Source of the DNA: Polyangium sp. 15x6
GTDB lineage: Bacteria; Myxococcota_A; Polyangia; Polyangiales; Polyangiaceae
Assembly: GCF_029960785.1 (NCBI RefSeq)
Contig: NZ_JASBQE010000038.1
Coordinates: 44,602 to 108,601, forward strand
Direction of reading: 5' to 3'
DNA length: 64,000 nt
The translations under genes were made by a program, and so were the position numbers. Below are positions 35,972 to 45,491 of this stretch, one piece after another. The notes under the pieces were generated by a model. It searched no databases. It was not told the origin of the DNA and saw only the letters and a program-made list of their open reading frames with translations. The stretch's first letter is position 1; the number at the start of each line of letters is the position of its first letter.

Positions 35972-38616
35972 CGGGCCGACCTCTGGTGCACGACGCGCTT
36001 CAGGTTCGCGTGATCGAAGCGCGTCTCGTCGTCGCCGACGGCGCGGAGCAGATCCGCCGCGAAGAGGTTCGCGCCCGTGAAATCGGCGCCCGCGAGGCGC
36101 GCCTTGTGCATGATGCCGAGCATGAGGTTCGCCGAAACGCACTGCGCATTGCGGAGGTCCGTCCCGACGAACCGCGCGTCCACCGCGATCACACGCGCGA
36201 GGCTCGCGCCGCGCAGATCCGCCTCGGAGAGGTCGCTCTTCGAGATCGTGGCCTCCGTGAAATCGGACGATTGCAGCCTCGTCCCACGCAGGTTCGAGCC
36301 GAGGAGCTTGGCCCCCTTGAAGCTCGTCCGCTCCATCGTCGAGTCGTGCACGACGCGGATGTTCTCGAGGTCGGCGCCGTCGAACCGCGCGCCATCGGCC
36401 GTGACGCCGACGAACGTACACGACTTGAGATCGGCGCCCGTGAAATCGGCGTCGACCAGATTCGACTCGATGAAGCTCGATTTCGAGAGCTTCGTGCCCG
36501 CCCAGCGGACGCCGTGGAGATTGCACTTGACGAAAAACAGTTTTTCGCCGCGCGCGCCCGAGAGATCCGCGTTTTCGAGCCGCAGCTCGATCAGGAGCGC
36601 GCCGTCGAGCAAGACACCGAGGAGCTTCGCGCCCGCCGCGTCGGTCTCGTGGAGCGTCGCGCCGGAGAGGTCCGCGCCCTCGAAATCCGCGCCTTCGAGC
36701 CGCGCGCGCCCGAGGTTCGCCTCCCGCAACGAGGAGAGCGCGAGGCGCGCATTCGTCAGGTTCGCCCGCGCGAGCACCGCGCGATCGAGCTTCGCGCCCG
36801 TCAGGTTCGCGCCCGTCAGGTTCGCGCCTTCGAGATAGGCCTCTTCGAGATCCGCGCCCGAGAGATCGATCCCCGAAAGATCCGCGCCCGAGAAATCACG
36901 CCGCGCGAGTTTCTCGCCCGTCGCGTACGCGCGCCGGATGTCGGCCCGCGCCCGCTCGCTCTCCTCCGGCTCCATCGGCGCCGGCGCCTCGGCCTGGTGC
37001 GCCGCGATTCGATAGGCCGTGTGGACCTGCTCCTCGGCCTTGCGCAGTTTGTCCAGAAGCTCGGGATCCGCGAGCTTCTCGGTCACGCCCGGCAGCGGGA
37101 CGCCGGCGTTCTTCGAAAGCTCCGCCATGTCGCGCAGCTTTTCGATTTCCTTCTCGGCGCTGAACTTGGGCGGGCCCGTCTTCTCGCGCCGCGCTTTCGT
37201 GATGATCTCGTCGTAATCGAGGCCATTGGCCGCGCACATGGCGCGCACCTTCTGCTCGGCCTCCTGCTGCTGCTTCTCGGCCTCGGCCTTTTGCTTCTCC
37301 GCCTCGGTGTTCATCCGATCGACGTAGGCCGGCAGGTCGTCGAGGTCCGGCACCTTCTCCTCGGGCGGGAGGGTTTGCTTCGGCAACGTGTCCGGCTGCG
37401 CGCCCATCTCGATTGCACGATCACGCGCGCGGTCGAGCTCGGCCTGGGCCTTTCGACGCGCGTTCTTCAGGGCGAGCTGCTCCTGCTCGATGGCCTGGTC
37501 GTACTCGTCCGCGAGGACCGGCGCGGCCTTCGGGGCCGTGGCGAGGCTTCGCGGCATGAGGTCGAAGTCGCGCAGCATGTAGAGGTACGACTTCTTGCGG
37601 TCCATCCGCTGCGCGAAGACCTCCTCGTAATGGGCGCGCGGCTTCGGCTCGTCGCCGAGGTCTTCGAGCGCCGCCATGGCCACGCGAATGTCGGAGGCGT
37701 CGGGCTCCTCGATCTCGTGGAGGCCGCGGAAGAACACGATTCCCCGCCCGAGGTGCGGGAAGAGCTGCACCGTCTCGAGGTGCAAGGGGACCTCGACGAG
37801 ATCGTCGCCTCGATCGGGCTTGAACTGCAAGAAGCAGCGGGCGACGACCGAGGGCAGGTGCGACTCGATCACGCTCTCGTCCGGATGCATGTTCTCGATC
37901 CGGAACGTCTCGTCGCCGCGGAAATACCCTTCGACGCGCTGATCCGGCGGCGCGACGTTGAAGACGCTGAAATCGATGTCGAGCGCGAAGCCGGGGAACT
38001 GCTCCTCCTGCCATTTCTTGTCGTACGTCCCCATCTTCGCGAACTGGTGCGGCCAGGTGAGATCGATGGGCCCGAGGCCCGCGGGCTCCGGCCGGTCGCC
38101 CTTCGATTTCACGACGTGCCGCGGATCCTCGACGTTCGGCAGCGGATGAATGGTTTGTCCCGATTCGGTCTTGATCGGCGCAAGGCCCTTGCCCACGGGG
38201 TTCTGCGGGTACTTCTCGCCGCCGAACGCGTGGTGCCAGTCGATGGGCATCCGCGCGAACGGGACGGGATCACTCGGACCCATGAGGCCCCAGGTGCGAT
38301 CGCCGATCACATAGAGCGTCTTGTCGATCGTCCCGAGCGACACCTTTACGTGCGCGTAGGGGGCTTCTTTTTGGCCCGGCGGGTAGCAATGCCCCGTGAC
38401 GAGCAGCTCGCCCCGGGGCTTCCACATGCAATGGTCGAGCACGCCGAACCGGCCGAGCTCCTTGCCCGCCATCTTCCAGAGGTCGACCTCGGTCCCGATC
38501 GATTTCGGCGAGTCGAACGGAAAGAGCGCCATCACCGTGGGCACGAAGAGGCAACGCCGCTTGTGCTCGAAGGTGCGGTGCACGAAGGAGAGCCGGAGAG
38601 GCTTCAGGATCTTCAC
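35968..38616 (-). CDS. DUF2169-pentapeptide repeat fusion
   Basis: An 882-residue protein. Residues 1 to about 340 are DUF2169 (VTGHCYPPGQKEAPYAHVKV, PIDWHHAFGGEKYPQNP, HLETVQLFPHLGRGIVFFRG). A Glu/Lys/Gln-rich coiled coil (about 375-570, with AEKQKAEAEKQQQEAEQ) connects to a pentapeptide-repeat region from about 595 to the end. This is a known fused form of effector-loading adaptor in secretion islands of Proteobacteria and myxobacteria. It starts 28 bases after vgrG. No toxin domain is visible. Confidence 0.87.
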   Translation of the reverse strand: MKILKPLRLSFVHRTFEHKRRCLFVPTVMALFPFDSPKSIGTEVDLWKMAGKELGRFGVLDHCMWKPRGELLVTGHCYPPGQKEAPYAHVKVSLGTIDKTLYVIGDRTWGLMGPSDPVPFARMPIDWHHAFGGEKYPQNPVGKGLAPIKTESGQTIHPLPNVEDPRHVVKSKGDRPEPAGLGPIDLTWPHQFAKMGTYDKKWQEEQFPGFALDIDFSVFNVAPPDQRVEGYFRGDETFRIENMHPDESVIESHLPSVVARCFLQFKPDRGDDLVEVPLHLETVQLFPHLGRGIVFFRGLHEIEEPDASDIRVAMAALEDLGDEPKPRAHYEEVFAQRMDRKKSYLYMLRDFDLMPRSLATAPKAAPVLADEYDQAIEQEQLALKNARRKAQAELDRARDRAIEMGAQPDTLPKQTLPPEEKVPDLDDLPAYVDRMNTEAEKQKAEAEKQQQEAEQKVRAMCAANGLDYDEIITKARREKTGPPKFSAEKEIEKLRDMAELSKNAGVPLPGVTEKLADPELLDKLRKAEEQVHTAYRIAAHQAEAPAPMEPEESERARADIRRAYATGEKLARRDFSGADLSGIDLSGADLEEAYLEGANLTGANLTGAKLDRAVLARANLTNARLALSSLREANLGRARLEGADFEGADLSGATLHETDAAGAKLLGVLLDGALLIELRLENADLSGARGEKLFFVKCNLHGVRWAGTKLSKSSFIESNLVDADFTGADLKSCTFVGVTADGARFDGADLENIRVVHDSTMERTSFKGAKLLGSNLRGTRLQSSDFTEATISKSDLSEADLRGASLARVIAVDARFVGTDLRNAQCVSANLMLGIMHKARLAGADFTGANLFAADLLRAVGDDETRFDHANLKRVVHQRSAR

Positions 38617-38644
38617 GCGCAGGCTCTCGCCGAAAACGTTGTGC

Positions 38645-41011
38645 TCAGGTCTTGACGTGCAGGCCGGCGACGCTGAGGTGCATGCCCTTGGCCTCGAGCT
38701 TGTTGCCGAGCGCCTGGAGCTTGAGGCCGAGCGCGTTCAACTCCGTGCCCTCCAGCTTGACCTCGGCGGGCGCGATCGTGATGGTCGGCCCCGCCGTGAC
38801 CGCGAGCGAGACGCCTCCGGTGATGTCGATCTTCAGGCCGCCGAAGAGCGAGAGCTTGATGCCCGCGAACCAGTCGAGGGCGAAGCCGGCGTGGCCGTCG
38901 AACTTGGCCCCGCCCGTGAAGCCCTGGAACTCCGCCGCCTTGAACCACTCGACCGGCCCCTTCGTCTCGATCTTCTGGTTGCCGTTGATCGACGTCTTCA
39001 TGTTGCCCTTGACCGTGAGGTCATAGATGCCGTCGATCTTCTCGGTCGAATTGCCAGTGACGTGGATGTCCTGCGTGCCGTTGACGGTGAGTTTGTCCTC
39101 GCCGGTCACGGTGTCCTCGCGCGACGCGAGATAGATGCCGGTCATCTTCCCGGTCACGGTCTCGGTGTACGTGCTGTCGAACCGCTCGGTATTCGGGCCG
39201 ACCACGTGGAGGTTGACGACGCTCTTGTAGACCTGGATCGCGCACGCCGTGACTTGCAGATCGAGGGAGCTATTGTATCGAACGGTGACCGCGCCTTCGA
39301 CCGTCTCTTCGAACGTCGCATTGTACGTCTGCGTGACGGGATTCGTGACCGTCGTCGAGAACGGCCCCACGTACGTCTCGGTGATGGTCCCGTGGACGTC
39401 CTCGGTCTTGTTCGCCATCACGTCGACGTCGAGGTTCACCCCCGTGTAAACGTGGCCGCTTCCGTCCGTGCGGAGGTCGAAGTTGTAGGGACCGTTGCCG
39501 AGGTGGAGCGAGGAATTGAACTTCGGCGCGTAGATGTGCACGTACGTCGAGCCGAGGAGATCCTCCATCTCGATGAAGTTGTTCGACCCCGTGCGGATCA
39601 GGTTCTTCGTGTAATTGTTCTGCGTCACCACGCTCGGCGTCTCGGCGTTGTGCGCGGCGCCCACGATCACGGGGCGATCCGGGTCGCCGCCGAGGAAGAC
39701 GAGGTGCACCTCGGTGCCCTTGCGCAGCGGGAAATGTTGGCCCTCGACGGTGCCTCCGTGCGGCTGGAGCATGCGCACCCACGTCGAGCGCGAGCCGTCG
39801 ATCGCGTCGCCCTCGTCGAAGAAGATGTTCACCTTGTAGCGGCCGTGCCCGTCGATCTGCGCGTACGGGCTCGCCGCCACGCCGTCGACCACGCCGTCGA
39901 CCACGCCGTCGATGCGCGGCCAGGGCGTCTTGCGCTCGGCGCGGAACTGCGTCGCGTGCGGGATCGCGTGCACCGTGGCGAGGTACGTCTCCTTCGTGGG
40001 CGCATCCTCGCCGAAGAGCATCTCCATGTCCTCGGCGCTCGCCGATTGATTGCCGAGGTGATCGATCTCGATCGTGAGGTAATCGCTGTTGAACGCGAGC
40101 CGCGGGTGCTCCTCGAGCAGGAACACGTAGCCCGGCCGGAGGTAGAACTGCGGGCCGACACCCGTGTACACCGTCTGCCGCGCCGCGATCTCCTCGGCGC
40201 GGATCGAGGCGTACCGCTTGCCCTCGCCGGGCGTCATCGCGTTCTCGCCGTAGAGCACGATGTCGCCCTTGCCCGAGAGCTCGGCGGTGCCTTTGACCTC
40301 CAGGCTCGGCTTCAGGTAGTTGTAGTCCGTGACCTTCACGCGGCCGGGCAGCGCGTTCGAGCGGCACCGGAACGAGCGGATCGACTCGCCCGCGGAGACG
40401 TCGCCGGGCGGCGCAGGGAAATACTTCACCGGCTTCGGCGCGAGCTTCTTGTGCGCCGAGCGCGTGTCCGTGAACACCAGGACCTCGCGATCCTCGCCCT
40501 GCTCGAAGTAGAAGTAGATGCCCTCACGCTCGGCGAGGCGCGCAATGAAATCGTAGTTGCTCTCGCGATACTGGCAGACGTGCTCGAGCTTCGGATAGTC
40601 GTTCCAGAGCGAGATCCGGTAATCGTTCGACCCGAGCCCGCCCTCTTTCAGGATGGCCTCGATGATGTCGGGGATGCTCGCGTCCGTGAAGATGCGGCTG
40701 TGGCGCGTGAGCGTGAGCTGCCAGTACGTCGGCACGAGACGCGCGAGGTAGAGGCCGTACGCGCCGTAATCGTTCACGAGCTCGACGGACGCGAGGATTC
40801 CGTGAAAGACGAACGGCGGCGCGCCGAGGCCGCGATCGATGTTCAGCGTGCCGCGGGCTCCGACCGCGGCGGCGACGTCGACGTCGAGCCCCGTGAGCTT
40901 CAACGCGATGTCGAATTCATAGGTCCGCGAAATGGCCTCCCGCCCCTTGAAAGCCGTGACCTGCGCCGTCGGGGGGAAGGCGGTGGACAAGAAGGTGAAG
41001 ATCTCGCTCAT
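38645..41011 (-). CDS. vgrG: Type VI secretion spike protein VgrG
   Basis: A 788-residue VgrG. The N-terminal gp27-like part has REAISRTYEFDIALKLTG and REGIYFYFEQGEDREVLVF. A gp5 OB domain follows (YAQIDGHGRYKVNIFFDEGD, TWVRMLQPHGGTVEGQHFPL, GTEVHLVFLGGDPDRPVIVG). The long needle-like beta-helix region (about 480-720) has repeats such as TETVTGKMTGIY, and the tail has short strands ending AGLHVKT. It starts at ATG 41011 and heads the operon that runs down to 30610. No C-terminal effector domain is fused. No core T6SS genes (tssB, tssC, tssK) are in the window. Confidence 0.93.
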   Translation of the reverse strand: MSEIFTFLSTAFPPTAQVTAFKGREAISRTYEFDIALKLTGLDVDVAAAVGARGTLNIDRGLGAPPFVFHGILASVELVNDYGAYGLYLARLVPTYWQLTLTRHSRIFTDASIPDIIEAILKEGGLGSNDYRISLWNDYPKLEHVCQYRESNYDFIARLAEREGIYFYFEQGEDREVLVFTDTRSAHKKLAPKPVKYFPAPPGDVSAGESIRSFRCRSNALPGRVKVTDYNYLKPSLEVKGTAELSGKGDIVLYGENAMTPGEGKRYASIRAEEIAARQTVYTGVGPQFYLRPGYVFLLEEHPRLAFNSDYLTIEIDHLGNQSASAEDMEMLFGEDAPTKETYLATVHAIPHATQFRAERKTPWPRIDGVVDGVVDGVAASPYAQIDGHGRYKVNIFFDEGDAIDGSRSTWVRMLQPHGGTVEGQHFPLRKGTEVHLVFLGGDPDRPVIVGAAHNAETPSVVTQNNYTKNLIRTGSNNFIEMEDLLGSTYVHIYAPKFNSSLHLGNGPYNFDLRTDGSGHVYTGVNLDVDVMANKTEDVHGTITETYVGPFSTTVTNPVTQTYNATFEETVEGAVTVRYNSSLDLQVTACAIQVYKSVVNLHVVGPNTERFDSTYTETVTGKMTGIYLASREDTVTGEDKLTVNGTQDIHVTGNSTEKIDGIYDLTVKGNMKTSINGNQKIETKGPVEWFKAAEFQGFTGGAKFDGHAGFALDWFAGIKLSLFGGLKIDITGGVSLAVTAGPTITIAPAEVKLEGTELNALGLKLQALGNKLEAKGMHLSVAGLHVKT

Positions 41012-41182
41012 CGCTCACGCTCCGGCACGTGGTGCGAGAGTAGAGCACGGGCCCGTGCCGGTCGTAAAGGGGCACCGCCCGGAAAGAACGCTCGCAGAGG
41101 CAGCGGAAAATTCCTGACGAGCGCGGCCTTGACAGGCTCTCGTCGCGGCGTGGATGATCACGTGCTCGCACGGAGGAAACAC

Positions 41183-42529
41183 ATGCGGATCGGTCGACAC
41201 GCGAGGCTCGTCGGGATGGGAATTGTAATCCTCGCGGCCCTCGGCTGCGCCCAGGACGAGGGCAACGAGAAGCCCAGCACCACGGGGACGCCGGTCGAGC
41301 CGCCGCCCGAACCGTCGGCCGACCTCAGCCGGAACATCCAGAAAACGGGTCTCACCATCGACCTTTCGACGATGACCGGGACCGCGGTGATCGACCTCGC
41401 AGGCTCGCTGACCGGCACGGGCGCGTCGTTCGAGGCGGCGGGGCTCGAGATCCAGGGCGTGTCGCGCGCCGAAGGTCCGCTGAAATGGTCGCTCGCGCAG
41501 GGGCAGCTCGACGTCGGCGTGCCGAAGTCGCAGGGCTCCGCGCAGATCACGATCGATTACAAGTTCAAGGAGCAGGCGCAGTTCGAAGGCCTCATGGCGA
41601 AGGGCTCGACGCTCGTCTGGCCGACCTTCTGCGGCAATCTCTTCCCGTGCCATTCGGATCCCGCGGACGGGACGACGTTCGAGCTCACCGTCACGGGCAC
41701 GCCCGCGGGCATGATGACGCTCTACCCGCCCGCGATCGGGATCGACGTGCCGTCCTACCAGATCGCCTGGGCGACGGGGAGTTACACGAAGCTCGACATC
41801 GGGACGACGTTCCAGGGGACGCACCTCGTGGCCTATTACCTGCCGGGCGGCGGGACGGACGCGCAAAACGGGACTGCGAAGCTCGTCGACATCATGAATT
41901 TCTACGAGACGATGCTCGCCGGGTATCCGTTCGGCGGCGAGGCGGGCGCCATTGCGGTGGACTGGGGCGCCACCGCGTACGGAGGCATGGAGCACCACCC
42001 GCTGTGGCACGTCTCGACGCTCGCCATGGGAGATCCTTGGATCCAGGCGCACGAGGCGGCGCACGCCTGGTTCGGCGACGGCGTGCGCCCGGCCTGCTGG
42101 GAGGATTTCGTGCTCTCCGAGGGCACCGTGAGTTACCTCGAAGCGCGGGCGATCACGGAGGTCCTCGGCGCGGACGAGGGCACGAAGGTCTGGTCCCATT
42201 ACCAGACCCGCCTGAACAAGGCGATGGCGGAGGCGGCGTCGAAGATCGCGTGGCCCGAAGGCTGCGGCGAGGTCGACATCCTGAAGGACCTCTTCGGGGA
42301 CATCGCCTACATGAAAGGCGCGTTCTTCTTCCGCGCGCTCGAGGCGAAGGTGGGCAAGGCGAAGCTCGACCCGTCGCTGAAGGCGTTTTTCCTGAAACAC
42401 AAGGGGAAGGCCGCCCATTTCCAGGATCTGCTCGACATCGTGAAATCGGTGGCCGGGTACGATCCCTCGGCCTGCGCGGCGGCGTGGCTCCGCAGCGAGG
42501 CGGTGCCGGCGGAGCAGGTTTGTCCTTGA
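41183..42529 (+). CDS. M1-like metallopeptidase lipoprotein
   Basis: A 448-residue protein. The start ATG 41183 has GGAGG upstream. A signal peptide ends in the lipobox LGC (Cys22). The N-terminal beta domain is followed by the gluzincin domain: GGMEHH at 267-272 (the GAMEN equivalent), HEAAH at 290-294 and the third zinc ligand Glu313 in LSEG, spacing HExxHx18E as in M1 aminopeptidases. The usual large helical C-terminal domain is short. It is divergent from vgrG and overlaps the next gene by one base (TGATG). It is likely anchored to the membrane, facing the periplasm or surface. Confidence 0.88.
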   Translation: MRIGRHARLVGMGIVILAALGCAQDEGNEKPSTTGTPVEPPPEPSADLSRNIQKTGLTIDLSTMTGTAVIDLAGSLTGTGASFEAAGLEIQGVSRAEGPLKWSLAQGQLDVGVPKSQGSAQITIDYKFKEQAQFEGLMAKGSTLVWPTFCGNLFPCHSDPADGTTFELTVTGTPAGMMTLYPPAIGIDVPSYQIAWATGSYTKLDIGTTFQGTHLVAYYLPGGGTDAQNGTAKLVDIMNFYETMLAGYPFGGEAGAIAVDWGATAYGGMEHHPLWHVSTLAMGDPWIQAHEAAHAWFGDGVRPACWEDFVLSEGTVSYLEARAITEVLGADEGTKVWSHYQTRLNKAMAEAASKIAWPEGCGEVDILKDLFGDIAYMKGAFFFRALEAKVGKAKLDPSLKAFFLKHKGKAAHFQDLLDIVKSVAGYDPSACAAAWLRSEAVPAEQVCP

Positions 42530-43893
42530 TGCGCGCGGTCGTGACGCCTTTCGCAGAGAGAGCGCTCGTGGGATGCATGGCCGCGGCGCTCGTGCTCTCG
42601 GGCGCGGCGTGCCGGCGCCCGGCGCCGAAGAAGGACAAACCGTTGCCACAGGCGCCGCCCACGGCGAGCGCCGAGCCCCTGGCGACGCCGAGCGCGGAGC
42701 CGGACGAGGACGGGGCGCCCGCGGGTTCGGCCGCGCCCGCGGGTTCGACCGCGCCCGCGGGTTCGGCCGCGCTCGCGGGCGCGGGCGGTGGCAGCACGAA
42801 GAAGCGCAAGCCGAGGACCGGCGCGCGGTTCCTCATCGACGGGCCGGAGCAGCCGATCGCGATCGGCGGGGCGGCGACGGTTTATTCGAAAGGCGTGATC
42901 TGGCGGCTCTCGGGCAATGCAGCGCAGGTGAGCCCGTTCGGGCCCGACGGTCCAGCGGCCGGGCCGAGCGAGCCGGAGCGCGCGCGGAAATGGCCACGCG
43001 GGAGGGTCGCGGTCGCCGAGGACGCCTCGGGCGTGATGCACACGTACTGGGTCGAAGGATCGGGGCTCGTGCGGAGCGCGCTCGACGCGGCGGGAAAGCT
43101 CGGCGCGCCGGAGGTCGTGGCGAACGACGCGGTGCCGGGGACGAGCCCTTCGGCGCTGCGCACGGGCGGGCGCGACGCGGTGGCGTATCTGGCGGCGCCG
43201 AATGCGCGGAACGCGGAGCGACACGGGCGATTGTGGGTCGAGGGGGGCGGCGTGCTGGACATGTCGCCCGAGGGATCGGGGGCGACGTCGATTTCGCTCG
43301 TGTCCGTCGGCGAGGGGCAGGTGATCGCGATGTGGCTCGACGCGCGTTCGGCGATGACGCCGGTGCACGCGCGGCGCTTCGAGATCCGCGAAAAGACGAC
43401 GGCGCTCGCGGCCGACGACGTGGTGTTCGTGGGCGGCCCGCCCGAGGGGTATCCGGAGCTCGTGGGCGTACGCGCGGGCAACTCCGCGGCGGGGCTCTTG
43501 CCGCTCGCCACGGACAAGGGTTTCGCCCTCCATGACATTCTCGTCGACTGGAACGGGAAGGCGAAGATCAAGACGCTCGATTACCCGAACGGGATGGATA
43601 CGGCGCCCGTGGCGGCGGCGTCCGCGTGCGGGGAGACGATCGTGGTCTACGCGCGGCCGGAGGCGAAGGAGCCGGGCTCGCCGCAGGTGCTGGAGATCGC
43701 GACGCTCGGCGGGAGCGGGGCGATAGAGGCGCAGGAGGTGGCGGCGTATCCGGGGCAGGTGCTGGAGCTGCACGCGGCGGCGGCGGACGCGAATACGATC
43801 TGGGTGGTGTACACGGCGGGGACGAAATCGTTCGCCATGCGGCTCGGGTGCGGGGTGAAGGCCACGGCTCCGGCCGCGCCGAAGGGCAAATGA
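42529..43893 (+). CDS. Lipoprotein of unknown function
   Basis: A 454-residue protein starting inside the stop region of the M1-like gene (TGATG), so the two are translated together. The signal peptide ends in SGAAC (lipobox). A low-complexity linker (PAGSAAPAGSTAPAGSAAL) leads to a strand-rich domain with repeated short blades such as WVEGSGLVRSALDAAGKLGA and AVAYLAAPNARNAERHGRLW, resembling a beta-propeller or sialidase-like fold. No catalytic residues are recognised. It converges with the small membrane protein gene at 43906. Confidence 0.7.
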   Translation: MRAVVTPFAERALVGCMAAALVLSGAACRRPAPKKDKPLPQAPPTASAEPLATPSAEPDEDGAPAGSAAPAGSTAPAGSAALAGAGGGSTKKRKPRTGARFLIDGPEQPIAIGGAATVYSKGVIWRLSGNAAQVSPFGPDGPAAGPSEPERARKWPRGRVAVAEDASGVMHTYWVEGSGLVRSALDAAGKLGAPEVVANDAVPGTSPSALRTGGRDAVAYLAAPNARNAERHGRLWVEGGGVLDMSPEGSGATSISLVSVGEGQVIAMWLDARSAMTPVHARRFEIREKTTALAADDVVFVGGPPEGYPELVGVRAGNSAAGLLPLATDKGFALHDILVDWNGKAKIKTLDYPNGMDTAPVAAASACGETIVVYARPEAKEPGSPQVLEIATLGGSGAIEAQEVAAYPGQVLELHAAAADANTIWVVYTAGTKSFAMRLGCGVKATAPAAPKGK

Positions 43894-43905
43894 AGAAGTG
43901 AGCGA

Positions 43906-44244
43906 TCACTTGCCGGAGCCGTCGATCACGCAGCCGAACCGCTCCGAGACGAAATGCGCGCGGCGCGTGTTCCAGAGCGCCGTGACGGTGACCGCCTTGC
44001 CCTCCATGTCGAAGGAGCGGCCGTCGATCGGGACGACGCTCTGGCGAATGAAGGCCTCGCAATCCGGCTGCGGGCGGCCCTCGACGAAGAGACAGGAGCA
44101 AAGCTCTTTGGCCTCGTAGCCCGACGGGAGCAACGGGAACGCCGAGAGAGCCTTCCAGTTCCACGCGATGAAGATCCCGACGAGGCCGAGGATCACGCCG
44201 AGGACGATGCCGATGATTTTCAGGACGCGCTTGGCCCGCTTCAT
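43906..44244 (-). CDS. Small single-span membrane protein
   Basis: A 112-residue protein. It begins MKRAKRVLKIIGIVLGVIL, a positively charged N-terminus and one membrane span, followed by a soluble domain with three cysteines in ELCSCLFVEGRPQPDCEAF and a fourth in RFGCVIDG. Such pairs may form disulfides outside the membrane. It is the last gene of a four-gene operon and its ATG overlaps the TGA of the serine hydrolase gene (ATGA). Family unknown. Confidence 0.65.
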   Translation of the reverse strand: MKRAKRVLKIIGIVLGVILGLVGIFIAWNWKALSAFPLLPSGYEAKELCSCLFVEGRPQPDCEAFIRQSVVPIDGRSFDMEGKAVTVTALWNTRRAHFVSERFGCVIDGSGK

Positions 44245-45491
44245 CGCTTCACCAGCCCGGACAGAAGCTCCAAGTAATACCCCTTCGTGAAGGCCTTTTC
44301 GCGGTCGGGCACGCAGTTTTTCTGCACGTGGGCGGAGCAGCCGTATTCGCGGTCGTCGCCCAGGCGCACGGCGATGAGGTCGAGCGACGGGATCACGAAG
44401 ATCGATTTGCCCCAGTGGCCGAGGGCCGCGAAGGTGTCGGGCGGCGCGGCCGGCCAGGGGCGCGGGATGTTGCGCTTCGGGTCGCCGACGTTCAGGTAGA
44501 CCTGGGCGCCGGGGTTGTCCTCCCATAACGGAGGCGGGACGTCGGTCGTGAAGTAGGCCGGCGCCATCGTGAGCGTGTAGGCGACCCATCCCTCCGGCAG
44601 GAGGCGCTGGCCGTCCCAGACGCCGTCGGAGAGGTAGAGCAGGCCCCATTTCGCGAGGTCGCGCGCGGTCGCGTAGAGGTACGAGGAGCCGACGAAATTG
44701 CCGGCGCCGTCGCGCTCGAAGCGTGCGCTCGTCATGCCGAGCGGCTCGAAGAGCGCTCTCCAGGGATACGAGGCGTACTCGGCGTCCGACATCGTGTCGC
44801 GCAGCGACGCGAGGAGGAGGTTCGTGTCGCCGCTCGAATAACTCCAGTGCGTGCCCGGGGCATGGGCGAGGCCGTGCCCGGCGACGAACCGCGGCATGTC
44901 GTCCGTTCCGCGCGTGTAAAGCATGGCCATGACCGAGGAGAAGACCGGCGACGCCTCGTACGTCTCGTTCCAGTCGATCCCGGAGCTCATGCGGAGCAGA
45001 TCGGTGAGCCGGACGTTCTGTTTGTCCGGGCCGAGCGCCGCGTAATACTTCCCCGCGGGGTCGTCGACCTTGAAGCGCCCCTCCCCTACCGCGATGCCGA
45101 TCAGGGTGTTCACGAAGCTCTTCGACACCGACCACGTGAGCAGCGAGGTCTCGGCCGTGGTGCCGCGCGCGTAATGCTCGAAGACGAGCTTTCCGTCTTT
45201 CACCAGCACGAACGCATTCGTGCGTTGTCCCTTGCGATCGACGTCGTCGCCGTTTCGCGCGAAGAGATAGTCGTCGAGCTTCTTCAGCGCGGCCGGATCG
45301 ATGCCCACGGACGCGGGATCCGCCGTGGACCAGGCGCGCGTGGGCCATTCGGTCCGGGGTTTTCCCGCGAACGGGGGCGGGCCCTTCAGCTCGACGGGGG
45401 TTGCATCGCCGGGGCCCGGGGACGAGCAGCCGGCGAGGGCAAAAAGCGCGGCGAAGAGCGCGGCACGGCGGGTGGGCATGAAGGTGTTCAC
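44241..45491 (-). CDS. Serine hydrolase lipoprotein (beta-lactamase fold)
   Basis: A 416-residue protein. It probably starts at GTG 45491, which overlaps the previous gene's stop (GTGA); ATG 45479 is an alternative. The lipobox LAGC follows a short signal. The PF00144-type domain has SxxK as S121-V-S-K124 (LTWSVSKSFV), a second motif YSSGDTN and a late HWGKS motif. Members are D-aminopeptidases, esterases or 6-aminohexanoate-oligomer hydrolases. The LLRMSSGIDWNETYE block is typical of the latter group. It shares an operon with a di-haem cytochrome and two small exported proteins. Confidence 0.85.
   Translation of the reverse strand: MNTFMPTRRAALFAALFALAGCSSPGPGDATPVELKGPPPFAGKPRTEWPTRAWSTADPASVGIDPAALKKLDDYLFARNGDDVDRKGQRTNAFVLVKDGKLVFEHYARGTTAETSLLTWSVSKSFVNTLIGIAVGEGRFKVDDPAGKYYAALGPDKQNVRLTDLLRMSSGIDWNETYEASPVFSSVMAMLYTRGTDDMPRFVAGHGLAHAPGTHWSYSSGDTNLLLASLRDTMSDAEYASYPWRALFEPLGMTSARFERDGAGNFVGSSYLYATARDLAKWGLLYLSDGVWDGQRLLPEGWVAYTLTMAPAYFTTDVPPPLWEDNPGAQVYLNVGDPKRNIPRPWPAAPPDTFAALGHWGKSIFVIPSLDLIAVRLGDDREYGCSAHVQKNCVPDREKAFTKGYYLELLSGLVKR

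Noticed and set aside
38396..41182. Very long plus-strand frame opposite vgrG
   Set aside because: It is the mirror of vgrG codon bias (Arg/Asp/Leu/Val-rich). The real plus-strand gene starts at ATG 41183 with its own ribosome-binding site and lipoprotein signal.
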